Source: Sphingobacterium sp. ML3W
GTDB lineage: Bacteria; Bacteroidota; Bacteroidia; Sphingobacteriales; Sphingobacteriaceae
Length of the DNA stretch: 64,000 bases
Reading direction: 5' to 3'
Assembly (NCBI RefSeq): GCF_029542085.1
Contig: NZ_CP107036.1
Span: forward strand, 3,286,001 to 3,350,000
Below, in pieces: positions 10,101 to 17,042 of this stretch (its first letter is position 1; the number at the start of each line of letters is the position of its first letter). Both the position numbers and the translations under genes were made by a program. The notes beneath the pieces are model-generated. The model was not told the origin of the DNA. It did not search any database and was given only the letters and a program-made list of their open reading frames with translations.

Positions 10101-10279
10101 TCGAGGACAGTGGAAGGGGCTTTTTCTGTTGGGGCAAAACGACGGTCTGTCGTCCTTAGTGATGCTGCTGAGCCCGTGTAGGGTACAGCTATCGAAAGAC
10201 AGAGTGCCATTATACTGGCCTCAGGACCGAAGGACAGGCCCTTGATCAAAGGCCATTGTCTTGTCTTTTCTGTTTTCAT
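7103..10279 (-). CDS. SusC/RagA-family TonB-dependent transporter (PUL pair 1)
   Basis: The 1058-residue protein has an N-terminal export signal (about 1-38), a CarboxypepD_reg-like domain (about 66-145, RTIKGKVLDNTGRPLPGV), the TonB box/SusC motif EEVVVVGYGTQKKVNLTGAV, a plug domain with SGAGSDPLVLIDGVQGKFSDV and a long beta-barrel ending in an aromatic residue (VQVNF). It imports oligosaccharide across the outer membrane using TonB energy. It is separated from the upstream GH95 gene by 111 bp containing a perfect inverted repeat, so it may have extra regulation within the locus. Confidence 0.97.
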   Translation of the reverse strand: MKTEKTRQWPLIKGLSFGPEASIMALCLSIAVPYTGSAASLRTTDRRFAPTEKAPSTVLDRIGQQRTIKGKVLDNTGRPLPGVTVRVKNTTQETQTDQQGQFELSLTGGTAVLTFSSLGFETREMSVAANEGTVNVQLNDASSSLEEVVVVGYGTQKKVNLTGAVATVSGKDMIKRPVVNTASMLQGAIPGVQINQGSGEPGNEGVSIRIRGKGTFSGAGSDPLVLIDGVQGKFSDVNPNDIENVSVLKDAASAAIYGSRAANGVILITTKQGKSGKTTVQYDGNVGIYKPTKMFDLITNSAQYMELYNEARKNSNLNDGLYPADVIAAYRNSNDLVKYPNTDWLGLIFQTKPTYTHNLGIQGGNEKTTFNVGLGYVNQDGMIKGFNYDRYSARLNLTTKISEGIKFGTNILLKTGHTESIPGGSKDLFLSAMSQAPTYGPFLPDGSGRYTYKAYDWEYNNKNPMAVLDRKFTYNTDDYAANLQAWMEVQLFKGLSWYTKGAYNFNMDKYKDYKSTLDEYYYHTGTLGTTLDLGKGLTDQDQQTIYTNLFTYLNYDRAFGAHHLKAQAGYSIEKSKYTYLQGFRQNFVDDTLTELNAGGSDIQRANGTANQWALISYFGRLNYDYQGKYLLEANMRYDGSSKFYGKNRWAAFPSFSAGWRVSEESFVKEFASGWLDNLKIRGSWGQLGNQNTGNYPYQPVLGLTGNYSFDNSTLNSGVAQQALNNPIIKWETTTMTDVGLDLSLFKNLDITFDWYKKRTTDILRQSQITAIVGLGAPYVNDGIVENKGVELGITYRNQITTGALEGLRYQLGANLDRFKNKLVKFGEPEIGGYTIKKNGYAMDSFYTYEVIGIFQSDAEIAGSPKQFNDNTLPGDLKYRDVNGDGKIDANDRTIISGVDPKLNYSFNLSASFKGFDFSALLQGVYGVKSYVSGWGVTPFVQGSPPTKDWLDRWTPENPSTTMPRIYWGWSAPEKFSRASSYFIQEASYFRLKNLVLGYTLPEGLLKKYKIDRLRVYFSGDNLLTATKFKGLDPERYGNGDVVQYPQNKIYSFGVQVNF

Positions 10280-10340
10280 ATTTACTTTTTTTGTTTATAA
10301 GGTGCTTTTATCTTGAAATTTTTGACACAAAGCATCCCCT

Positions 10341-10367
10341 ATCATGCAAAAAATTGCATGATCCAAT
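10341..10367. promoter_or_regulatory. Inverted repeat in the GH95-SusC spacer
   Basis: ATCATGCAA (10341-10349) and TTGCATGAT (10354-10362) form a perfect 9-bp inverted repeat with a 4-nt spacer. No T run follows on the minus strand, so it is not a standard terminator. It lies 62 bases before SusC and could be an operator or an mRNA processing stem. Bases 10353-10367 match 14 of 15 with the palindrome at 5074-5088. Confidence 0.45.
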
Positions 10368-10390
10368 TCGGTTGAGGACGCTATGTTTTG

Positions 10391-12742
10391 TTATTTTTCT
10401 TTTGTACGATAGGCGATCCAGTTATGATCTATACATACGTTAAGTTGTTGTGATTTGGGTGAATAAATCTGATAGTTCAGTATCTTACCATCTTTCCATT
10501 CCATATCTAGCGTGTGATTTCCCTTGATGCGCATACCCCTCACCCGGCCTTCTTTTTTCCAGGCCTGAGGAACCGCCGGTAGAAGATACACCGTATCCTG
10601 ATGGGACTGCACCAGCATCTCGGCGATACCCGCTGCTCCACCAAAATTACCATCGATCTGAAATGGGGGCCCTGCTGTTAGCAAATTGGCGTAAACACCA
10701 CCACCGGCGCCATAATTGATATGTGTATCGACACGTGGAGTCATGAGTTGCCGAAATAATTTATAAGCCCGCTCGCCTTCATGCAATCTGGTCCAAAACA
10801 GTAGTTTATGGGCAATGGCCCAACTCGGTCCATCATCCCCCCGTACATCCAGGCTTTTTTTAGCGGCAAGCTGCCAGTCTGGATGTTCATCATAACGGAT
10901 CAGATAGCCCGGATACAAGCCATACAAATGCGAGATATGCCGATGCTGCGGATCCACCTCTTCATAATCTTCGATCCATTCCATGATACGGCCATCTTTG
11001 GCTAGCTGCACCGCTGGTGCTAAGCGTTTCAGTTGCGCCGCAACCTTCGTTAAAAAAGGATCCGATTGATTGCCCAATAATCCCGCTGCATGAATGATAT
11101 TTTCAAATAATTCGCGTACGATCTGATTATCTATTGTTGGCCCCATCGTGACGTTTGCCTGCTGCCCATTAGGGAGCTTGAAGGAATTTTCGGGAGATAC
11201 AGAAGGCGAAGTCAACAGCCAGCCCTTGGTTGGGTGTTCGGTCAGGGCACTGGAGTAAAACTGTGCTGCCCCATAGAGAATCGGGTATATCCGCCGTAGA
11301 TAGCCCATATCTTCAGTATAGAGGTAATGTTCCCAGAGGTTATTGCAGAGCCAGCCCGAGCCCGCATTGGCAATTCCCCAGGAAGCAGACTCTCCCGGTT
11401 CGGTATAGCCCCATACATTGGTGATCACATGGGCTACCCAGCCCGGTGCATTATAGTACGCTTTCGCGGTCTTTGCTCCCGGGGCCATAAGGCCTTCCAC
11501 AAGACCCACCAAGGGTTCATTGAGCTCCCCCAGATTAGCCGCCCCGAGGTGCCAATGGTTCATCTGCACATTGATATCCAGGTGGTAGTCCCCATTCCAG
11601 GGCGTCTGAATCTGATTTGCCCATAAGCCCTGTAAGTTTGGTGGTAGCAAGCCTAAACGCGTACTGCTGATACTCAGGTAGCGACCATACTGATAGAATA
11701 GCGCCGCTAATCCTGGATCCTGATCCGGTTCTTTACCGAAAGCCACCAAACGCTGATCGGTCGGTAAGTCATCTTTCGACTGCCCCAATCGGAGCGACAA
11801 ACGGTTGAACTTTGCCAAATAGTTTTGCAGATGTTCAGCATACTGCTGGCTATAGGATTTTTTCAAAGCCCTTGTTAGCGTTTCAGCTGTCGTACGCTCA
11901 AAATCCTTACCTTTAAAATCAGTATCTGTTGACACGTAAATTAGCACTTCGTCAGCCTGTTGAATAACAATAGATTGTCCTTTTACCAGCTGTTTTCCTC
12001 CTTTTATCTGCGCGCGGACACGTGTTTTGAACTGCATTCCTTTACCATCTACACCATTGTCCAATTGTCCTACCAAAACAAGCTCGCCATCCTCGGTCTT
12101 GGAAGTAGCCCTTTCGGGACGTTCAATCTTGATTTCCAGGCTAATCTGTCCTTTTTTGCTGCTCTGTAAACGAATAACGCCCAGGTCATCAGCAAAGCTT
12201 GTCCAATATTCGCGGCTATACCTGACGCCTTTGAGCTCATAGCTTGTTTTTGCCATCGCCTTATTGAGGTCCAGTTCCCGGCGATAGTTCTGCACTGCGG
12301 TGAGATCCGTTTCTCCGTCAAATGCAAGCATCAGATTGCCGAGTACTTGATAACAGCCCCATTGCTTGCCGCCCGATCCCGGGCCTTTGCAGATAAAATG
12401 CTGGTCTATCAGACGCTGAGCAAGGTCGTTTTTCCCGTTTTTGATCAGATTTCGAATACTATCCAAATACCTGCTGGCCTCATAATTATTGGCATCCTGA
12501 GGACTTCCCGACCATAGGGTGATATCATTGAGTACAATATGGTCATTCTTCAATCCACCATCGGGCATCATGCCAATTTTTCCATTGCCCAGGGGTAAGG
12601 TCTCCTCCCATTGTTTTGCCGGCTGCCGATACCAAAGTTTGCCCCCCTGCACTTGCCCAAATAAGTTGCCCGAAAAAAAGAAAACCACAAGCGTGCAGAG
12701 TAACTTACCTTTCCGAAGATTTATTTTTGATGATCTACTCAT
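10391..12742 (-). CDS. GH95 exo-alpha-L-fucosidase/L-galactosidase-type hydrolase
   Basis: The 783-residue secreted enzyme has a signal peptide (1-30, ending NLFGQ), an N-terminal beta-sandwich (LWYRQPAKQWEETLPLGNGKIG) and the GH95 (alpha/alpha)6 barrel. The expected catalytic features are present: INVQMN with Asn391/Asn395, SPSVSPEN with Glu518, and FQIDGNFG near the C-terminus. GH95 inverts alpha-1,2-fucosyl or alpha-L-galactosyl linkages at non-reducing ends. The usual NYWP after INVQM is NHWH here, which may mark altered specificity. It follows the esterase by 6 bp. Confidence 0.92.
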   Translation of the reverse strand: MSRSSKINLRKGKLLCTLVVFFFSGNLFGQVQGGKLWYRQPAKQWEETLPLGNGKIGMMPDGGLKNDHIVLNDITLWSGSPQDANNYEASRYLDSIRNLIKNGKNDLAQRLIDQHFICKGPGSGGKQWGCYQVLGNLMLAFDGETDLTAVQNYRRELDLNKAMAKTSYELKGVRYSREYWTSFADDLGVIRLQSSKKGQISLEIKIERPERATSKTEDGELVLVGQLDNGVDGKGMQFKTRVRAQIKGGKQLVKGQSIVIQQADEVLIYVSTDTDFKGKDFERTTAETLTRALKKSYSQQYAEHLQNYLAKFNRLSLRLGQSKDDLPTDQRLVAFGKEPDQDPGLAALFYQYGRYLSISSTRLGLLPPNLQGLWANQIQTPWNGDYHLDINVQMNHWHLGAANLGELNEPLVGLVEGLMAPGAKTAKAYYNAPGWVAHVITNVWGYTEPGESASWGIANAGSGWLCNNLWEHYLYTEDMGYLRRIYPILYGAAQFYSSALTEHPTKGWLLTSPSVSPENSFKLPNGQQANVTMGPTIDNQIVRELFENIIHAAGLLGNQSDPFLTKVAAQLKRLAPAVQLAKDGRIMEWIEDYEEVDPQHRHISHLYGLYPGYLIRYDEHPDWQLAAKKSLDVRGDDGPSWAIAHKLLFWTRLHEGERAYKLFRQLMTPRVDTHINYGAGGGVYANLLTAGPPFQIDGNFGGAAGIAEMLVQSHQDTVYLLPAVPQAWKKEGRVRGMRIKGNHTLDMEWKDGKILNYQIYSPKSQQLNVCIDHNWIAYRTKEK

Positions 12743-12748
12743 GTGGTT

Positions 12749-14734
12749 TTAGTTTTTTGTCCAGTCATCGGTTCGGAAGGGAGATCCAGGTACACCGGCT
12801 TCGTTGTATAAAATCAGGTCTGGGTTATCCGCCCAGCCATAACGCACTGCGACGGGTGATGGTACTTCTTTGGCAGATACGATCAGCTTATTTCCGACCT
12901 GTTTGACTTCTGCAGGATAAAAGACCTGATCGGCACCAGCAATTGTGAAACTACCGCTACGTTTATCCGCTTCTTTCAGCACAAGCTTTTTGCCCATAGG
13001 GTTAAAGCTAAGTTCCATTTCTGCAGCTTTTGTCGTCCAATGCTCAAGAACAGGGCCCGAATAAGGGATCTTCTTACCATACAGCTGCGCTGTTGCGATC
13101 CAGCCAAGCCTTCTACCGACATCCTGCTTGTTTTTCGGATGGATATCCTGTGCATCGCCGATATCTGCAATGACTGCCATACCTGTATAAGGCAATTTGA
13201 GTGTTTGGCGCTGCGCTTCCCGTAATCTCGCCCAGGAAGAAGGCTGCGGTGTTAAACTTTTCGCTTTAAAGTTGGCCAGTTGAACAAAATAAAAAGGCAT
13301 CTTTTCATTGTTCCACTGCTGGCGCCAGTCCTGAATCAGTGCGGGCAGCAGTTGCTGATAAGGAGCGTCTTTTGAATCCGCGTTACTTTCACCCTGGTAC
13401 CAAATGGCACCTTTTATTTTAAAATCCACAAAAGGCTTAACCATAGCATTATAGAGCACAGTAGGTCTATTGGGACCCTCCATCGCATTAGGTTTTGCCG
13501 GCAGCTTCGCCAGATCATAACCAACTTTGCATTTCCAGTCTCCAACGAGAGATAGCTGTTCGCCATTTGGTCCTTCCAGTCGCGGCTGTTCTGTACCGCC
13601 ATATATTCCGCCATCGCCGGCTCCATCAAATACGCGAACGGCGATATGCAATAGGCTGCCATTATTGGCCGTTGCAGGAATGGTATACTTCCGAATCTGA
13701 TCATAACCGACAGTTTCGCCCACCTTTGTACCATTGACATAGGTTATGTCGTTGTCATCAATTGCTCCCAAAATCAACTTGAGGGGTTTACCTTGCCAAT
13801 GTGCCGGTAGTGCAACGTCTTTGCCAAAATAAACGACACCATCCATTCCCGGAAACAGGTTCCTGTCAAAAAAACTAGGAATTGTAATCGTGAACCAGGT
13901 ACTCTTATCCAGTTGTGGTGCAAACCACTCGCCCTGCGTTGCTGTCTTCACCTGATCCTGCTGTTCGGCGACGCGATTCCATTCAGCCAGATCTTTCGCA
14001 TAGATTTCCTGTGCATCCGGACGTTGGATTTTCTCAATGGCTGCCGTATAGGTTGAAAAAGGTGAAAGTGCCTCCCGGCTCATCCAGGCTTCAATGATTG
14101 TTCCGCCCCAGGAGGAATGGATCAGGCCAATGGGAATGCCTGTTTTCTCGTAGATCTCACGTGCAAAAAAATAGGCTGTCGCCGAAAACTCCGGAATACT
14201 TTGTGGCGTCACCGGATTCCATCCACCGGATTCCACCTGCACTGCTGTGGTAGGTTGATTGGCGGTTGCTTTTGGAATCTGCAAAATACGAATATTAGGG
14301 AAGTTGGCTGCTTTGATTTCCTGCTCAAAGTTGTCGATCTTGCCCCAGCCCGCCAGGGGCATTTCCATATTTGACTGTCCTGAACAAAACCAGACTTCAC
14401 CGATCAGAATATTCTTTAGGATCAATTGATCACCATCGTTGATGGTAATTTGGTAGGGTCCACCGTATTTCGGCGTCTCCAGATAGACTTGCCAGCCTCC
14501 TTGCTGATCGACCTCAACCTGATAGCTCTTGTTGTTCCAGCTGGTGTTTACGCTAAGTTCCTTGCCTACTGCTGTACTGGTTCCCCATATCTTGACCTTT
14601 TCTTTCTGCTGCAGCACCATATTGTCGCCAATAAAAGCCGGCAGCTGTACTTTGGCCTGTAGGGCAGAAAATCCACTGGCAACGCTGAGTAGCAGGGCCA
14701 ACAAAGTCCGTTTATACTGTTTAGGTTTTATCAT
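12749..14734 (-). CDS. Sialate/xyloglucan O-acetylesterase-like SGNH hydrolase
   Basis: The 661-residue secreted protein has a signal peptide ending near residue 27 and the SGNH nucleophile motif SGQSNMEMP with Ser121. A beta-rich, CBM-like insertion lies at about 240-400 (FPGMDGVVYFGKDVALPAHW). Next come GAIWYQGESNADSKDAPY, conserved in sialate O-acetylesterases, and the C-terminal catalytic DxH (QDIHPKN, Asp530/His532). The split SGNH domain with an inserted jelly roll is also seen in CE20 acetylesterases, so the acetylated sugar need not be sialic acid. With GH95 and GH36 beside it, de-acetylation of a fucosylated/galactosylated glycan is the likely job. Confidence 0.88.
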   Translation of the reverse strand: MIKPKQYKRTLLALLLSVASGFSALQAKVQLPAFIGDNMVLQQKEKVKIWGTSTAVGKELSVNTSWNNKSYQVEVDQQGGWQVYLETPKYGGPYQITINDGDQLILKNILIGEVWFCSGQSNMEMPLAGWGKIDNFEQEIKAANFPNIRILQIPKATANQPTTAVQVESGGWNPVTPQSIPEFSATAYFFAREIYEKTGIPIGLIHSSWGGTIIEAWMSREALSPFSTYTAAIEKIQRPDAQEIYAKDLAEWNRVAEQQDQVKTATQGEWFAPQLDKSTWFTITIPSFFDRNLFPGMDGVVYFGKDVALPAHWQGKPLKLILGAIDDNDITYVNGTKVGETVGYDQIRKYTIPATANNGSLLHIAVRVFDGAGDGGIYGGTEQPRLEGPNGEQLSLVGDWKCKVGYDLAKLPAKPNAMEGPNRPTVLYNAMVKPFVDFKIKGAIWYQGESNADSKDAPYQQLLPALIQDWRQQWNNEKMPFYFVQLANFKAKSLTPQPSSWARLREAQRQTLKLPYTGMAVIADIGDAQDIHPKNKQDVGRRLGWIATAQLYGKKIPYSGPVLEHWTTKAAEMELSFNPMGKKLVLKEADKRSGSFTIAGADQVFYPAEVKQVGNKLIVSAKEVPSPVAVRYGWADNPDLILYNEAGVPGSPFRTDDWTKN

Positions 14735-14772
14735 GATTTTTGAGTTTGTTGCTCAATTGGGTTTATACATTT

Positions 14773-14819
14773 GGCGCATCCGAAGTCCAGACTCTTGGAG
14801 TCGGAGCTTCGGATGTGCC
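14773..14819. other. Long hairpin inside the operon, between GH36 and esterase
   Basis: GGCGCATCCGAAG (14773-14785) pairs with CTTCGGATGTGCC (14807-14819) with one G-U. A nested GACTC/GAGTC stem has a 3-nt loop. On the minus strand no T run follows, so it is not a typical terminator. It fills the 97-bp gap and could be an mRNA stability or processing element that sets expression of the downstream esterase, GH95 and SusCD. Confidence 0.55.
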
Positions 14820-14831
14820 ACAGTTATTTTT

Positions 14832-17030
14832 TTAAAGTGCCGATATTTTTAGTAAAACACTGGTACGGTTGCTATTCAGGTCAGGATTTACGCCAACTTT
14901 CATCAGGTAGTCCCCCGAATAAGTTTGTCCCTGGCCTAAGCTCGACTTGGTTCCCGGATACAAGTTGATCTCCTCCACCCGATATTGCTTTTGGGCATCC
15001 AGTCCTTTTAAACGGACGGGATCGGTTGTTCCGACACCATAGCGGTTATTGACCAGGTAGTTGAAGATGACAGCCTCAGTTTTTTCGCTATTCACGTAGC
15101 TCAGGGCGGCAAAGTCACCTTCACGTGGATCGGCCAAACGATACTGCTCCCCATGCCAGATTGTTGCTTTAAGCGCGTCGTAATTCTTTACCGCCTGCTG
15201 GCAGAATAACAGATCCTGTTCTTTCAGATGGCTCACCACAATATCAAAACCCAGTTTACCCATCATGGCTACATCCGTCCGGAATTTGAGCGGTTGTTTT
15301 CCCCAGTCTGTCACATGGTTTGAAGTGCTGATTGCCGGGAAAAAGTAAGAATACTCGTACTGCATAAAAATACGCTCCAAAGGGTCTGTATTGTCCGAAG
15401 GCCAGAATTCGGTAAAGTACCGAAGTGCCGCATAGTCCACGCGTCCACCCCCGCCCGAACATAACATCATCGGCACCTTCGGATACTTCGAACGAATACG
15501 TTCCAATACCTTATATAAGCCTTCCACATAAGAAACATAGAAAGCACCCTGGTCTTTTAGAAATGCGGAATGCGCATTGTAAATGACCGCATTACAGTCC
15601 CATTTGATATAGGCCAATGCCGGATTTTTGGTAAACAGGTCGTCCAGGATGTTAAAGACAAAATCCTGCACCTTGGGATTTGTCAGATCCAGGATCAACT
15701 GATTGCGGAAGTAATGTTCTTCCCGCTGCGGCTGTTTGACGACCCAGTCCGGATGTTGTTCGTAGAGTTCGGATTTGGGGCTAACCATTTCGGGTTCTAC
15801 CCAGATACCGAATTTAACGCCCTGCTTAGTCGCTTCTTCCACGAGTGTCGCGATACCATTGGGCAGTTTTGTCCGGTTCGGTTGCCAATCTCCTAGACTG
15901 GAGTGATCGCTGTTACGCGGATATTTATTTCCAAACCAGCCATCATCCAATAAAAATAGGTCTACCCCTAGTTTTTTGGTATCCTGGAGCAAACCTTTTA
16001 ATTTTTGCTCATTAAAATCAAAATAAGTCGCCTCCCAATTATTGAGTAAAGTCAGGCGTTCGCCATTTCCATCCAGCAGCTGATATTTACGGGCCCAATT
16101 GTGCAAATTTCGGGAGGCGGTGCCTTTTCCCTTTGTTGACAAGGTATAGATCAATTTGGGTGTTGTAAACTCCTGGTTGCTGGCCAATTTCACATTGGAA
16201 GCATAGTTGTTTATTCCGGCAATAATACGTAGGTTATTGAGGTAATCCACTTCAAAATCCACCTTAAAATTTCCACTATACCCTAGGCTTGCCATCAGGA
16301 CCGTTCCTTCATCTTCGGATGCCGCCTTGCCCAATGACACCATAAAGGAAGGTGGCTGGAATAAATTCGCTCGTGTTCCGAGCTTACTGTCCAGCACTTT
16401 AATGCCATGTGTTAACGGAGCCTCTTCCACCTGCATTTCTTTTGCCCAGTCTCCATGGTACTGCCGTAGCCAATATGCGTTGGAGCGCAAGGTCAGGTTG
16501 GCCGAAGCAAATTTTTCCAGCGTGACGACTTTCTTTTCCTTATTTTGGATGGTTGTCCACTGCTCGATGATATCCTCATTCAAAAACGATTTGTAGTGTA
16601 AAACGACATAAATATCGTATACCGGATCTTTTAGGGTGATATCAAGCTGTTTGACATTGGCATCCAGGTTGTTCACCGCATGCTTTTCATAGCGCAGGTC
16701 GAGAGAGCGGTTACCGTCCGCATGGACGATACTAATCGCTGGTTCCAGCAAATTTTTTGAACCGGAAGGCGTATAAGCCGCATTGGACAGTCCACTATAA
16801 TCTGTCAATTGTCGATAGCTGCTTGCAATGGTCGAATACTCTTTTGAATCACGCAATTTTTCACCGTAATAGAGCATTTTCAACGTTTTCGTGGAATCGT
16901 ACTCCAACACAAGCGCATTCGACCTGGTTTCTATGGGAATCTGTCCGGACTGCGCCTGTGCTTCGAGATGGACAAGCCCCTGGGTCATCAAAAGCCCGAG
17001 TACAACATGTTTAAAATGAAGGGTTGGCAT
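14832..17030 (-). CDS. GH36 alpha-galactosidase
   Basis: The 732-residue enzyme has an N-terminal signal (cleavage near LEAQAQ, 26), a beta-supersandwich, a TIM barrel and a C-terminal beta domain. GH36 landmarks are LLDDGWFG (about 361), GIWVEPEMVSPKSELYEQHPDW, the nucleophile motif YIKWDCN (Asp478), CSGGGGRVDY and the acid/base motif WPSDNTDP (Asp546). It should release alpha-1,6 or alpha-1,3 terminal galactose with retention. It follows the second GH95 gene by 12 bp. The length is typical for bacterial GH36. Confidence 0.94.
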   Translation of the reverse strand: MPTLHFKHVVLGLLMTQGLVHLEAQAQSGQIPIETRSNALVLEYDSTKTLKMLYYGEKLRDSKEYSTIASSYRQLTDYSGLSNAAYTPSGSKNLLEPAISIVHADGNRSLDLRYEKHAVNNLDANVKQLDITLKDPVYDIYVVLHYKSFLNEDIIEQWTTIQNKEKKVVTLEKFASANLTLRSNAYWLRQYHGDWAKEMQVEEAPLTHGIKVLDSKLGTRANLFQPPSFMVSLGKAASEDEGTVLMASLGYSGNFKVDFEVDYLNNLRIIAGINNYASNVKLASNQEFTTPKLIYTLSTKGKGTASRNLHNWARKYQLLDGNGERLTLLNNWEATYFDFNEQKLKGLLQDTKKLGVDLFLLDDGWFGNKYPRNSDHSSLGDWQPNRTKLPNGIATLVEEATKQGVKFGIWVEPEMVSPKSELYEQHPDWVVKQPQREEHYFRNQLILDLTNPKVQDFVFNILDDLFTKNPALAYIKWDCNAVIYNAHSAFLKDQGAFYVSYVEGLYKVLERIRSKYPKVPMMLCSGGGGRVDYAALRYFTEFWPSDNTDPLERIFMQYEYSYFFPAISTSNHVTDWGKQPLKFRTDVAMMGKLGFDIVVSHLKEQDLLFCQQAVKNYDALKATIWHGEQYRLADPREGDFAALSYVNSEKTEAVIFNYLVNNRYGVGTTDPVRLKGLDAQKQYRVEEINLYPGTKSSLGQGQTYSGDYLMKVGVNPDLNSNRTSVLLKISAL

Positions 17031-17042
17031 ATATAAAAAGAT

